Origin: Anabaena sp. WA102
GTDB taxonomy: Bacteria; Cyanobacteriota; Cyanobacteriia; Cyanobacteriales; Nostocaceae
Assembly: GCF_001277295.1 (NCBI RefSeq)
Contig: NZ_CP011456.1
Location: forward strand, 5,398,001-5,462,000
Direction: 5' to 3'
Length of the DNA: 64,000 bases
The position numbers were made by a program, and so were the translations under genes. Positions 1 through 8,998 of the stretch are shown here, piece by piece; position 1 is the first letter of the stretch; each line of letters opens with the position of its first letter. Below the pieces are notes generated by a model. It was given only the letters and a program-made list of their open reading frames with translations, was not told the DNA's origin and did not search any database.

Positions 1-607
1 GAGCAAAACCGGCTTGGGTGGTGGGGTTGCGGTAGGGGTCTTGTAAGCCTTTGATGTTGCCGCACAGGAGGGGTTTTAAACCGATGCTTTTGACAAAGCG
101 GTACAAGTTCATTTCTACCCCTGGTTGGTCGCCGTCACAGGCGCTCAGGATGACTCCAGCGCGGTCTGCATGGACTTTGAGTATCGGTCCAATTGTGCCA
201 TCTAGTTCGGCATTCATGAGGATGATATGCTTGTGATGAGCGATCGCACACATCACCAAATGAGCCGCGTATTCAATTGTCCCGGTGACTTCAATGATTG
301 CATCTATGCCATCAGCTTCACACAGGAGCATGGCATCTTCGGTGATTGCATATTCATTTTGAGCGATCGCTTCTTCTAAATCAGCTAAATTAGTAACAAT
401 TTTGATATCTTCAATTCCTGCTTCTAAATAAGCTCGTTTAGCGTTATCAATGTGACGATTAGAAATAGCCACCAACTCCATTCCTGGCACAGAATTGATA
501 ATTTGATTAGCAATTCCTCGACCCATAAAACCAGCACCAATCATTGCCACCTTAACTGGTTTACCTAAATCCGCTCGTGCTTGTAAAGCTTTATCAACAA
601 TAATCAT
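1..607 (-). CDS. NAD(P)-dependent SAF-domain-type oxidoreductase (3' end beyond window)
   Basis: About 202 residues are visible, starting at ATG 607 and running off the left edge without a stop. Near residue 22 there is a Rossmann nucleotide-binding loop (MIGAGFMGRGIANQI), and around residue 100 a VTGT segment. This resembles the homoserine-dehydrogenase-like/SAF-domain oxidoreductases found in cyanobacterial cell-surface sugar clusters. The SAF domain itself would lie outside the window. Only 2 nt separate its start from the stop of the upstream rfbC-like gene, so the two are probably co-transcribed. The substrate is not known; the family assignment is from the N-terminal half only. Confidence 0.7.
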   Translation of the reverse strand, partial: MIIVDKALQARADLGKPVKVAMIGAGFMGRGIANQIINSVPGMELVAISNRHIDNAKRAYLEAGIEDIKIVTNLADLEEAIAQNEYAITEDAMLLCEADGIDAIIEVTGTIEYAAHLVMCAIAHHKHIILMNAELDGTIGPILKVHADRAGVILSACDGDQPGVEMNLYRFVKSIGLKPLLCGNIKGLQDPYRNPTTQAGFA

Positions 608-609
608 GA

Positions 610-1155
610 TTAAACTCCTATCAAAATAGATTCTAGTAAAGGCCAATTGCGATCTTTATCAGACATTTCTGTAGCACTCAATGGCCAAGAAATTTCTAAA
701 ATTGGATCATCATAACGTAAACCCCGTTCATATCCAGGAGTGTAAAATTCACCCACTTGATATACAACTTCTGCACCATCTGTTAAAGCTTGATAACCAT
801 GAGCAAACATTTCAGGAACATAAAGAGCGCGGCGATTTTCTGCACTCAGTTCTACACCAATATGCGCTAGATAAGTAGGAGATTCAGGACGCATATCCAC
901 AATCACATCATAAATAGCTCCTTGAGTACAGCGAATTAATTTTGTTTCCGCTGCGGGGAGAGTTTGATAGTGCATTCCTCGTAATGTGCCTTTTTTATGA
1001 TTAAAAGAAAGGTTACATTGGGCAACTGTTGGTTTTAACCCATGAGCGAGAAATTCATCAGCGCAAAAAGTCCGAGCAAAAAAACCACGAGAATCAGGCT
1101 TTTCTTCTAAGTCAATAATAAAAGCACCAGCGAGTTTAGTAGAGGTAAAAATCAT
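610..1155 (-). CDS. rfbC: dTDP-4-dehydrorhamnose 3,5-epimerase family (RfbC-like)
   Basis: A cupin-type sugar epimerase acting on a nucleotide-linked 4-keto-6-deoxysugar. Family motifs are visible: SRGFFARTFC near the N-terminus, the NLSFNHKKGTLRGMHYQ segment with the catalytic-type His, and YVPEMFAHGYQ. The open frame extends 32 codons further upstream, but that extension is not family-like; ATG 1155 gives the usual ~181-residue protein. Because the operon starts with a CDP-glucose synthase, the real substrate could be a CDP-sugar rather than dTDP-4-dehydrorhamnose. Confidence 0.88.
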   Translation of the reverse strand: MIFTSTKLAGAFIIDLEEKPDSRGFFARTFCADEFLAHGLKPTVAQCNLSFNHKKGTLRGMHYQTLPAAETKLIRCTQGAIYDVIVDMRPESPTYLAHIGVELSAENRRALYVPEMFAHGYQALTDGAEVVYQVGEFYTPGYERGLRYDDPILEISWPLSATEMSDKDRNWPLLESILIGV

Positions 1156-1278
1156 GGTTATTTCGGAAGTTTTTTGAAGATAATAGAATGGTTTTGATTT
1201 TAGATAGCAAAATTCAGGAAATAAAACTGGCATGATCATGATTGATACCAATTAAGTAATTGGACAAAAATATTTACA

Positions 1279-1374
1279 GTCATTGCGAGCGAAGGGAAGC
1301 AATCACAACCCTTGCGATTGCTTCATTTCACTTCGTTCCATATGGCTAACGCCACGCAACGCTAACGCAATGAC
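1279..1374. repeat. Nested palindromic repeat between rfbC-like gene and PhyH gene
   Basis: Outer arms GTCATTGCG (1279-1287) and CGCAATGAC (1366-1374) enclose a second inverted pair, GAAGCAATC (1296-1304) and GATTGCTTC (1317-1325). It looks like a dispersed palindromic element. Its right part also carries the 'ggctaacgcca' string seen in other repeats of the window. The rest of the 1156-1434 spacer shows no gene. Confidence 0.6.
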
Positions 1375-1434
1375 ATTGTGTAATTAATTCTGTCTCACTA
1401 CTTATTCTGACTCCTGAATTTCTGCATTTTAGGT

Positions 1435-2259
1435 TTATACCTTTAATCCTAATTGGGGATTTATTTTGGGAAAGGTATCATCATGATATTGTGTACAAAG
1501 TTCAGGTCGTTTAGGAGATTTAGCCGTGTATGTGAAAAATATAGTTGATCGTTCTTGGGTTCTCACAGTCCCATGATGTAAAATATTTCTCACATCTGCA
1601 AAAATCACAGTTCCAGCTTTACCAGGACATGATTTCCAAGCTGATTTAGGAATGACTTTCATCATTTTATCATCGTTAATTCCCAAAAAATTAACCCGCC
1701 ACAACTCATAATCAACTTGATAATTTTTAACTTGCTCTAAAGCATTAGTCGGTAGTCGAATATATTCAAATGGTCCATGTTCTTCAGTCACATCATTTAG
1801 ATAGATAATGACTTTAATCATGCGTCTATCTTCAGAATCTTTATGCCATAGTAAAGTTTCCAATTGTTTTTCATTAGGAAAGTCTTTCCGTACATGAACA
1901 CCATGAAAAGCGATAGGTAAACCTATATAATGCTCAATGATATTTTGTAAGCGGGATTCCATTCCCCAATTAAAAAATTCTGGTAAATCTGTAACGGTAT
2001 AAATTTGTGGTAATTTGTATCCTGCATGAATATCTCTAGGATTTACCATTCTATCAGTACAACTATTAGCAGTAGCTAACATTGTAGCCGTAGATGAAAA
2101 ACCTAAATCTTCCAAAGATGTGATATAAACACCTGATGTTTTTAGGGTATCAACAATCAATTGATCTTTTGCACTAATAGCAGGTAAATTTTTACCATGA
2201 TGCCAAAGTGATACTCGATAATTCAACTCAGAACTTATAGTTGAAATTTTGTTCAGCAT
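1435..2259 (-). CDS. Phytanoyl-CoA dioxygenase (PhyH)-like Fe(II)/2-oxoglutarate oxygenase
   Basis: 274 residues with the non-haem iron facial triad of the PhyH family: HKD at residues 139-141 as the HxD pair, and HHG at 228-230 as the distal His, followed by an Arg (R237) suited to 2-oxoglutarate binding. PhyH-like enzymes in polysaccharide clusters are thought to hydroxylate or otherwise tailor sugars or lipid carriers; the substrate here is unknown. It lies between two glycosyltransferases and rfbC on one strand, next to a degraded paralogue. Confidence 0.8.
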   Translation of the reverse strand: MLNKISTISSELNYRVSLWHHGKNLPAISAKDQLIVDTLKTSGVYITSLEDLGFSSTATMLATANSCTDRMVNPRDIHAGYKLPQIYTVTDLPEFFNWGMESRLQNIIEHYIGLPIAFHGVHVRKDFPNEKQLETLLWHKDSEDRRMIKVIIYLNDVTEEHGPFEYIRLPTNALEQVKNYQVDYELWRVNFLGINDDKMMKVIPKSAWKSCPGKAGTVIFADVRNILHHGTVRTQERSTIFFTYTAKSPKRPELCTQYHDDTFPKINPQLGLKV

Positions 2260-2285
2260 GACAGGAATTCCCTTCCTATGTAAAC

Positions 2286-2761
2286 CTAATTAACTTGTTT
2301 AGATAACTCCGGTTTGGGAAAAGTATCATCCCAATATTGAGTACAAAGTCCCGGTCGTTTTGGTGGGTTAGCTGTGTAAACAAAAAATAGTGTTGATCGT
2401 AACTGTGTAAATTTCTGGTGGATTTTGGTATGAAGGATGATAATTAGACCTACCCATATTTGGTAAAAAACTATGAGCAGCATTCATCCTAAGGACTCAA
2501 GAGTTGTTATGCAAATTCCTTCATTTTTAAGAGAATTGGCAATGATATAGCGGTATGCACTTGAGCGAAATACAGTCAGCTAATTGTAAAGCCTGTAGGG
2601 GCGCAGGGTCTGCGCCCTAGACTGTATTGCATCCTAGCGATAACCGCTATAGCATCATTTCCTGTTAAGACAGGCAAATTACCCTGATGCTGCCAAAGTT
2701 TCACTTGATAAGCTAACTCATCTTTTAAGACTGATATTTTTTCTGCAACTTTATTAATCAC
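2286..2761 (-). pseudogene. Broken paralogue of the PhyH-like oxygenase
   Basis: Three blocks match the intact neighbour in order. The N-terminus (2650-2761, starting MINKVAEKISVLK) matches residues 1-32. A middle block (about 2400-2546) reads IIANSLKNEGICITTLESLG and, in another frame, a stretch ending PPEIYTVT. The C-terminus (2286-2400) begins QLRSTLFFVYTANPPKRP. The lesions are a 102-bp palindromic insert, a frameshift after LESLG, and loss of about 145 codons between PEIYTVT and the distal segment, which removes the HxD iron ligands. It cannot encode a working oxygenase. Confidence 0.85.
2548..2649. mobile_element. 102-bp MITE-like palindromic element in the PhyH pseudogene
   Basis: Terminal repeats TAGCGGT (2548) and ACCGCTA (ending 2649), inner inverted pairs AATACAGTC/GACTGTATT (2569-2577/2620-2628) and GGGCGCAG/CTGCGCCC (2599-2606/2610-2617), flanked by TA on both sides (2546-2547, 2650-2651). 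Removing the element and one TA restores the reading frame G-N-D-A-I-I-A-N of the host gene, which proves the insertion boundaries. No coding capacity. Confidence 0.85.
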
Positions 2762-2811
2762 AATTCAAACACCTCCCAATCAAAAGTTATTTTTTCCAAA
2801 CAATTGCTGAC

Positions 2812-3825
2812 TTATCCCTTATAGTTTCTGACTTCCGAAGTCGTTGTTCTATCCATTTCTGATTCTGCTACTTTAAATTCTCTCATTGGTATTAATTCCA
2901 ATGCTGCCACACTAGCTAAACCTAAAAAAGGAATTACTGTCTTAATAGCCGATACAGGCCATCTTCTCATCGCTCCTAAAAAAACTTTCAGGTCTACTTC
3001 ATGGTAGTTTTGTAAAAGCATCCGACAACAATATGCTTTAGAATAACCAACTTGCTCAAGTTTTAAAATAACTTCAGGTATATGTTGGTATTGCATTAAA
3101 AGTGCAGATTTCGGTTCTTTTTGCCAATAACTAACACCAACAATACATTCTAAATAGATATCTTTAGTCACAATTACTCTGCCATTAGCAGCACAATAAC
3201 CGGCTAAATATGCTAAAGATATCCAATTATTACTAGCAGTTGGCCAAATTTGGAGAGCGCGTTTAATTAAATCAGCACGATATACTGTAGCAGTTAGAAA
3301 AATTACTGCTCCTACACTTTTAGTAAAACAATGTTCAAATATTGCTTTACCATCACCTTCACCATCTTCTGTATCGGCATCAAACCAGCGATTACCAACT
3401 ATTTTTGGTGGATGTACTGGTTCACCAGTAATTTTGTTTCGACCAGAAAAATTCAGAAACAATAATGATAAATCATCAATATTTTTAATTTTATCCATCA
3501 CATAGGCAACTGCTCTTTCCTGAATTGGATCATCATCACCAATTGTCCAAACATACTTGGTTGTGGCAGAACTTAGGCAATGAAAAATATTTCGCATTAC
3601 GCCTATGTTTTCAGGATTTTTATTGGATTTAAATGTGATGTTTGTGAGAATATTTTGCCATTTACTAATAATAGATTGAGTATGATCTGTAGAACAGTTA
3701 TCAGAAACTAAAATTTCACACTCTGATTCAAATCCTTGAATAGCTTGGGATAACCAAGTTAATTGTTTATCTAGTAACTCGGCTCGATTGTAAGTAGGAA
3801 TAGCAATAGTTAGTAGTTTATTCAT
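2812..3825 (-). CDS. Glycosyltransferase family 2
   Basis: 337 residues with a GT-A fold start (TIAIPTYNRAELLDKQ), the SDNCSTDHT nucleotide-binding segment near residue 43, and the metal-binding GDDDPIQ around residue 98. Family members transfer a sugar from a nucleotide donor to a growing surface glycan at the inner membrane face. It is a close paralogue of the next gene (3865-4833): the order of motifs and the C-terminal 'GAxRRWP' segment are shared, which points to local duplication. Donor and acceptor cannot be predicted. Confidence 0.88.
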   Translation of the reverse strand: MNKLLTIAIPTYNRAELLDKQLTWLSQAIQGFESECEILVSDNCSTDHTQSIISKWQNILTNITFKSNKNPENIGVMRNIFHCLSSATTKYVWTIGDDDPIQERAVAYVMDKIKNIDDLSLLFLNFSGRNKITGEPVHPPKIVGNRWFDADTEDGEGDGKAIFEHCFTKSVGAVIFLTATVYRADLIKRALQIWPTASNNWISLAYLAGYCAANGRVIVTKDIYLECIVGVSYWQKEPKSALLMQYQHIPEVILKLEQVGYSKAYCCRMLLQNYHEVDLKVFLGAMRRWPVSAIKTVIPFLGLASVAALELIPMREFKVAESEMDRTTTSEVRNYKG

Positions 3826-3864
3826 GGTTTTTGATGGTTAATAGAGAAGGATTTTATCTTTTAT

Positions 3865-4833
3865 TTAATTACTTATTCGTGAGATATTTATTGCTGATTT
3901 TTTTTGATTAAAATTCATTTGATAGATGAATCTACCTACTAATTGCAAGTAGGTAATTATAATATTGGTGGCTAGAACTGGCCATCTTCTTAAAGCACCC
4001 AATAATATTTTCCAATCACTCAGGTTGAAAATATTTTCTAGAATCATTCGTTGACAAAATTTAGCAGAATATCCTAAACTTAATAATTTCAGATAAATCT
4101 CCGGGATGTAGACATATCGCATCATTAGTGACCATCGAGGATTTTCTTCTAGGGAACTAGCGTGCATTGTACATTCCAAATAATTATCTTGAGTAACAAT
4201 GATATTTCCATAAGCCGCACAAAATCCAGTCCAATATGCTTGGGATGCTAAATTTTTACATGAAGTAGTCCAGTTTTGCAAAGCTTGTTGCACAAGTTCG
4301 GTATTATAAATGGTAGCTGTCATGAATAGTACACCCCCAAAACTACCCTGTAAATACCTTTGAAATACAGGTTTACTATCAACAATGATTTCATCACTAT
4401 CACTAGGAAACCAGTGTTCTACCAAAACTTTATTTGTATTTTTGTCTCGTCCACAACAGTTGAGAAACATCAGTGACAAACTGGGATTTTCTTTAATTTT
4501 ATTGATGACATAACCTAGAGTCCTTTCCTGAATTGGATCGTCATCACCCACAGTCCAAACATATTTACTACCAGCAGCTTGAAGACAAAAAGCAATGTTT
4601 GGCATTAACCCTATATTTTCCCGATTTCTATTCGCTATAAATACAGTATTACTAAAAGCAGTTTGCCATTTTTTCACAACTCCCGGTGTATTATCTGTTG
4701 AGCAATTATCAGAAATAATAATTTCACATTCTGATTCAAAACCTTTGATTGCTGTTGCTAACCAAGCCAGTTGTTTATCTAGTAAAGCAGCGCGATTGTA
4801 TGTAGGAATAGCAATGGTTAGTAACTTTTGCAT
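3865..4833 (-). CDS. Glycosyltransferase family 2 (paralogue of the downstream copy)
   Basis: 322 residues, GT-A fold: TIAIPTYNRAALLDKQ at residues 6-21, SDNCSTDNT in the next segment, and GDDDPIQ as the likely DxD metal site. The C-terminal half differs more from its paralogue than the N-terminal half, as expected if the two recognise different acceptors. It lies 39 nt upstream of the second copy, in the same operon. The start ATG 4833 directly precedes the conserved strand. Confidence 0.88.
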   Translation of the reverse strand: MQKLLTIAIPTYNRAALLDKQLAWLATAIKGFESECEIIISDNCSTDNTPGVVKKWQTAFSNTVFIANRNRENIGLMPNIAFCLQAAGSKYVWTVGDDDPIQERTLGYVINKIKENPSLSLMFLNCCGRDKNTNKVLVEHWFPSDSDEIIVDSKPVFQRYLQGSFGGVLFMTATIYNTELVQQALQNWTTSCKNLASQAYWTGFCAAYGNIIVTQDNYLECTMHASSLEENPRWSLMMRYVYIPEIYLKLLSLGYSAKFCQRMILENIFNLSDWKILLGALRRWPVLATNIIITYLQLVGRFIYQMNFNQKKSAINISRISN

Positions 4834-4953
4834 TATCTGTTAATTTAACTTGGTATAAATTTAAAATAGGCTTTTAAATCGAATATCTTGAATTAAGAAA
4901 ATTCAATTTAATCCACCTTGATGCAATAATGTTTGGTTAAGGAAATGTAGAAA

Positions 4954-5032
4954 TGTAGGTTGGGTTGACGCAAGGAAACCCAACAAAATTATTAATCATG
5001 TTGGGTTTTGCTGTCGCTCAACCCAACCTACA
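4954..5032. repeat. 'TGTAGGTTGGGTT' palindromic repeat (family B)
   Basis: Arms TGTAGGTTGGGTT (from 4954) and AACCCAACCTACA (to 5032), with internal AACCCAACA/TGTTGGGTT pairs. Related copies or halves lie at 14970-15003, 15365-15395, 34244-34333, 60184-60237 and 61379-61484. It is a dispersed foldback repeat; here it separates two genes of the sugar operon. Confidence 0.75.
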
Positions 5033-5048
5033 ATATTTTCCGAATAAA

Positions 5049-6086
5049 TTAATAGTTTTCCTGTTTGTTCCAGAAGAAATCTTTGTCAATTTGTTCTGTG
5101 CGAATTAGATACTCTAATTGTTTTAAGCGGGTGAATCCTCTAGACAAGAAAGTATCTTCATTCATATCAATTTGCTTAAACAAACTAAATAATTGTCCAG
5201 CACCAAGTTGAGCATTCCAATCACACTTAAATCCAGGTAGAATTGTGTTAATTTTTTCAAAAGATACTCGATAGCTGCGATTATCTGAACCATTAGTTCC
5301 AAAAGATAATTGACAACCGGGGAAAACATCAGCAACGATTTCCGCTATTTCTTTAACTCGATAATTATTTGCTGTATCGCCAACATTAAAGATTTGATTG
5401 TGAATAATATCTCTGGGTGCTTCCAAGGCACAAACAATGGCTTTACAAATATCTAAAGCGTGAACTAATGGCCGCCAAGGTGTACCATCACTGGTCATTT
5501 TAATTTCTTTTGTAGTCCAAGCCAAGCCAGCCAAATTGTTTAAAACAATATCAAAACGCATTCTGGGGGAAGCACCAAAAGCAGTCGCATTCCGCATGAA
5601 AGTAGGAGAAAAGTCATCATCAGCTAATGGTTGAACATCTCTTTCTACTAATGTTTTACATTCTGCGTAAGCTGTTTGTGGATTAACTGGTGATGATTCT
5701 GTAATATCACCTTCACTAGCCACACCGTAAACACTACAGGAGGACATATAAACAAAACGGCGGACACCTACTGATTTTGCCAAATTAGCTAGACGAACTG
5801 AACCTAAATGATTAATATCATAAGTAATGGTAGGAGATAATTGTCCAGTAGGATCATTAGATAATTCCGCCATGTGAACAATAGCTTCCACACCTTCTAA
5901 ATCTTCGGGATTGATATCACGAATATCTTTATTTAGGGTTTTAGCTGTGACGTTAGTTCCATTATATAGCCAACCAACTTTATAAAAACCAGTATCAACA
6001 CCAATAACTTCATGTCCTTTTTGCATTAATAAAGAAGGCAATAAAGAACCAAGATAACCTTCTGTGCCAGTTACTAAAACTTTCAT
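5049..6086 (-). CDS. NAD-dependent nucleotide-sugar epimerase/dehydratase (extended SDR)
   Basis: 345 residues. N-terminal Rossmann motif TGTEGYLGS (residues 6-14), the NAD-linked HMAELSNDP segment, a serine region MSSCSVYG (114-121) and the catalytic YxxxK as Y140/K144. Extended SDRs of this type epimerise, dehydrate or reduce nucleotide-activated sugars. The TDGTPWRPLVHALD segment is typical of the group acting in sugar clusters. The exact reaction is undetermined; with rfbF first in the operon a CDP-sugar substrate is possible. Confidence 0.85.
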   Translation of the reverse strand: MKVLVTGTEGYLGSLLPSLLMQKGHEVIGVDTGFYKVGWLYNGTNVTAKTLNKDIRDINPEDLEGVEAIVHMAELSNDPTGQLSPTITYDINHLGSVRLANLAKSVGVRRFVYMSSCSVYGVASEGDITESSPVNPQTAYAECKTLVERDVQPLADDDFSPTFMRNATAFGASPRMRFDIVLNNLAGLAWTTKEIKMTSDGTPWRPLVHALDICKAIVCALEAPRDIIHNQIFNVGDTANNYRVKEIAEIVADVFPGCQLSFGTNGSDNRSYRVSFEKINTILPGFKCDWNAQLGAGQLFSLFKQIDMNEDTFLSRGFTRLKQLEYLIRTEQIDKDFFWNKQENY

Positions 6087-6153
6087 GATTGTTAAAACTT
6101 TTGATGTGGAAAAATATGTTGTTGCTTGAAAAATCCGCAGATAAAATTCTCTT

Positions 6154-6218
6154 GTAGGGTGCGTCAGACTTGATTTGTTAGTAAAGTTAACAGATTTTTA
6201 GTATCTGACGCACCCTAC
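6154..6218. terminator. 15-bp inverted repeat after the LhgO-like gene
   Basis: Perfect arms GTAGGGTGCGTCAGA (6154-6168) and TCTGACGCACCCTAC (6204-6218). The second arm overlaps the last base of the LhgO-like stop codon. It could attenuate the operon or be a dispersed repeat; there is no clear T-run, so an intrinsic terminator is not certain. Confidence 0.5.
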
Positions 6219-7429
6219 TAACTTACTAAACTGTGCAAATGAGTAGGTTCTGGTATTTGCTTAACTATAGCTTTACCAATTTCTAAGGAAGAAGTTGCAG
6301 CGGGTGAAGGTGCATTGCAAACATGAATGGAATTCTCACCTGCAATGATTAAAAAGTCATCTACCAGAGAACCATTATTCATTAATGCTTGAGCGCGAAC
6401 TCCTGCATGGGTGGGAATTACATCTGCGGCTTGAATTTCGGGGATGAGTTTTTGCAAACTTTTGACAAAGGCTGCTTTACTAAAGGAACGAATGATTTCT
6501 TGAATTCCTTCGTCGGCGTGTTTTGCTGCTAGTTTCCAAAAGCCAGGATAGGTGATAACTTCGGCAAAATCTCTGAAGTCAAAGTCGGTTTTTTTGTAAC
6601 CTTCACGTTTCAGACTTAAAACTGCATTGGGTCCTGCATGGACAGTGTTATCAATCATCCGGGTGAAATGCACGCCGAGGAAGGGGAAATCTGGGTTAGG
6701 AACTGGGTAAATGAGAGTTTTCACCAAATAGCGTTTTTCGGGGGTAAGTTCGTAATATTCACCGCGAAAGGGAACGATCTTAGCTTCAGGATTAGCTTTA
6801 CCTAATTTTGCAATGCGATCGCTATGCAATCCGGCACAATTGATCACAAATCGAGTTTCAAACCTGCCATTGTTAGTTTCTAATACCTGATTTCTACCAC
6901 TGCGGACAATTTTTAAAACTTGGGTATTGAGACGTAAATCTCCCCCTTGATTGCGAATTAATTCCGCATATTTTAAACAAACCTGTTTGTAATTAACAAT
7001 TCCTGTGCTGAATACCTGAACTCCACCAACGCAACTAACATGAGGTTCAATTTCTTTAACTTCTTCTGGGCTAATTCTTTTAACAGGAATACCGTTTTCT
7101 AACCCGCGTGTGTAGAGATTTTCTAAGCGAGGTAATTCTTGTTGATTACTAGCAACAATTACTTTACCACAAACTTCATGATCAATATCATATTTCTGGC
7201 AAAATTCTACCATTGAACGGCTACCATCACGGGAAAATTGAGCCTTAAAGCTTCCCGGTTTATAGTAAATACCGGAATGAATGACACCGCTATTATTACC
7301 AGTTTGATGAAATGCCCATTCGCTCTCCTTTTCTAACACTAATATTTTAGCATGAGGATAACGCTCTCCTAAAGCCATTGCAGTGGAAAGTCCAACTATT
7401 CCCCCACCAATAATCGCAAAATCGTACAT
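6218..7429 (-). CDS. lhgO: L-2-hydroxyglutarate oxidase (LhgO) family FAD enzyme
   Basis: 403 residues of the DAO/glycine-oxidase fold. FAD-binding GxGxxG at residues 8-13 (IIGGGIVGLSTA) and the family stretch HQTGNNSGVIHSGIYY near residue 41; the C-terminal VCNAPSPAATSSL closes the FAD site. LhgO oxidises L-2-hydroxyglutarate to 2-oxoglutarate and passes electrons to the membrane. In this sugar operon it may either recycle metabolite or oxidise another 2-hydroxy acid; the context alone does not decide. Confidence 0.85.
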   Translation of the reverse strand: MYDFAIIGGGIVGLSTAMALGERYPHAKILVLEKESEWAFHQTGNNSGVIHSGIYYKPGSFKAQFSRDGSRSMVEFCQKYDIDHEVCGKVIVASNQQELPRLENLYTRGLENGIPVKRISPEEVKEIEPHVSCVGGVQVFSTGIVNYKQVCLKYAELIRNQGGDLRLNTQVLKIVRSGRNQVLETNNGRFETRFVINCAGLHSDRIAKLGKANPEAKIVPFRGEYYELTPEKRYLVKTLIYPVPNPDFPFLGVHFTRMIDNTVHAGPNAVLSLKREGYKKTDFDFRDFAEVITYPGFWKLAAKHADEGIQEIIRSFSKAAFVKSLQKLIPEIQAADVIPTHAGVRAQALMNNGSLVDDFLIIAGENSIHVCNAPSPAATSSLEIGKAIVKQIPEPTHLHSLVS

Positions 7430-7493
7430 TAGTAATCTTTCCCCAATCCAATATTTAAAATCTCAACTCTCAAATCCAAAATCAAAATTGCTA

Positions 7494-8267
7494 TTACCAA
7501 ACTTGCCAAGGAGCTTTACCACTTTTCCATAGCTCCTCTAGATAGTTTTTATCTCTTAATGTGTCCATTGGTTGCCAAAAACCATCATGTTTGTAAGCCG
7601 CTAACTGTTCTAAATCAGCTAACTTTTCTAATGGTTCTTTCTCCCACACAGTTGAGGTATCAGCAATAAAATCAATTACTTGGGGTTCGAGAACAAAATA
7701 GCCCCCATTAATCCAAGCACCATCACCTTCAGGTTTTTCTTTAAAACTAGTTATTTTAGTTTGTTCCTGTCCTAGAGAAATTGCTCCAAATCTTCCTGCT
7801 GGTTGCACTGCGCTGAGTGTTGCTAATGTCTTTTGCTCTCGATGGAATTTAATTAATTCTGTAATATTGATATTACTTACACCATCACCATAGGTAAAGC
7901 AAAAGGTTTCATTCCCAATATGTTCACGAACTTGCTTTAAACGTCCGCCTGTCATTGTATTATCACCTGTATTTACTAAGGTGACGCGCCAGGGTTCAGC
8001 ATATCCAGAATGGACATTCATTTGATTAAATCGCATATCAAATGTCACATCTGACATATGTAAAAAATAGTTAGCAAAGTATTCTTTAATGACATAACCT
8101 TTGTAACCGCAACAAATGATGAAATCATTAATACCATGAGCAGAGTAAGTTTTCATTATGTGCCAAAGAATTGGCTTACCACCAACTTCAACCATTGGTT
8201 TGGGTCTGATACTGGTTTCTTCACTTAACCTTGTACCCAGACCTCCTGCTAAAATTACTGCTTTCAT
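7494..8267 (-). CDS. rfbF: Glucose-1-phosphate cytidylyltransferase
   Basis: Makes CDP-glucose from CTP and glucose-1-phosphate, the entry to CDP-3,6-dideoxysugars and related branched sugars. 257 residues, the family length. Signature MKAVILAGGLGTRLSEET at the N-terminus, RPKPMVEVGGKPILWHIM, the TYGDGVSNI metal-binding segment and INGGYFV. It is the first gene of the minus-strand operon. A CDP-glucose 4,6-dehydratase (rfbG), its usual partner, is not present in the window. Confidence 0.95.
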   Translation of the reverse strand: MKAVILAGGLGTRLSEETSIRPKPMVEVGGKPILWHIMKTYSAHGINDFIICCGYKGYVIKEYFANYFLHMSDVTFDMRFNQMNVHSGYAEPWRVTLVNTGDNTMTGGRLKQVREHIGNETFCFTYGDGVSNINITELIKFHREQKTLATLSAVQPAGRFGAISLGQEQTKITSFKEKPEGDGAWINGGYFVLEPQVIDFIADTSTVWEKEPLEKLADLEQLAAYKHDGFWQPMDTLRDKNYLEELWKSGKAPWQVW

Positions 8268-8641
8268 GTAGTTACCTCAAAGATTTGCAGGTGGACGATA
8301 ATTTCAACTAATGGAAATGAAGAGAATGCACAATGATGGTAAAGAAATTAAATAATTTTTTCTTTCTCTTTATTAGGTAGATAAACATAATTTAACTGTT
8401 ATTTTCTAGAAAATCATAAAGAATAAGTAAATTAAGATATTTTATCTGTAAAATATTTATAGTAGGAGTTCAGGAGAAAAAGCAGGAATAAAAGTCTTTT
8501 GGCGTTTGTCTTTTTTCGTGAATTTTGTGTCTCATTCAAGCCACATTTCACTATAAGAATTCAGGCGACTGGAAGTCACGGCTACACAGGCAAAACCCAC
8601 GCAGGTGGGTTTTAAATTTCCCTAGTCCGCGTAGGCGGACT

Positions 8642-8725
8642 TTGTTTGTATAGCCGTGTATCCCTGACGGGAGCCGGAGGCATCTTTCTAATCGCCAGCT
8701 TATTTTTGCAAAATTAGGATGCTCC
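8642..8725 (+). repeat. Dispersed repeat (family E), copy 1
   Basis: An 84-bp block beginning 'tttgtatagccgtgtatcc' and ending 'gatgctccc'. It is nearly identical to 61537-61619 in the same orientation. It contains the palindromic 'tccctgacggga' seen elsewhere in the window. Non-coding. Confidence 0.7.
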
Positions 8726-8744
8726 CTAGTACCGCAAGGCGGAA

Positions 8745-8772
8745 GTCAAAAGTCAAAAGTCAAAAGTCAAAA
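8745..8772. repeat. STRR: GTCAAAA x4
   Basis: Four perfect heptanucleotide units GTCAAAA (8745-8772). Short tandemly repeated heptamers are a hallmark of Nostocales genomes. Confidence 0.85.
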
Positions 8773-8998
8773 TGAAGACAGTATAGGCTTTTGGAGGATT
8801 TAGAATGGTTGGTTTATTTACGCCGTTTTGTACTAGTAATTTTAATCACAAAAATAAAACCCCTAATTTCTTAATGAAGTCAGGAGTGAATTTTAACTAT
8901 TATTTTTAACCGATTATTCACATTTTAGATGATTTTAATTCCTTATTTCTTATTCCCTCTTTCCTCTTCTTTCCTCTTCCTTCTTCTTCCTTCTTCTT

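Larger units (their letters stand above)
8268..8998. other. Gene-free spacer upstream of rfbF holding repeats
   Basis: No convincing gene. It holds an imperfect foldback element at about 8562-8660 (arms cacggctacacag / tagccgtg, with the internal hairpins AAACCCACGC...GGTGGGTTT and AGTCCGCGTAGGCGGACT), followed by a block at 8642-8725 that recurs at 61537-61619. The AT-rich stretch at 8330-8470 is the likely promoter region for rfbF, but no box is distinct. Confidence 0.5.

Noticed and set aside
2286..2483. 65-residue frame as a stand-alone gene
   Set aside because: Its C-terminal part is the PhyH tail and its N-terminal part is the same gene out of frame; it belongs to the pseudogene.
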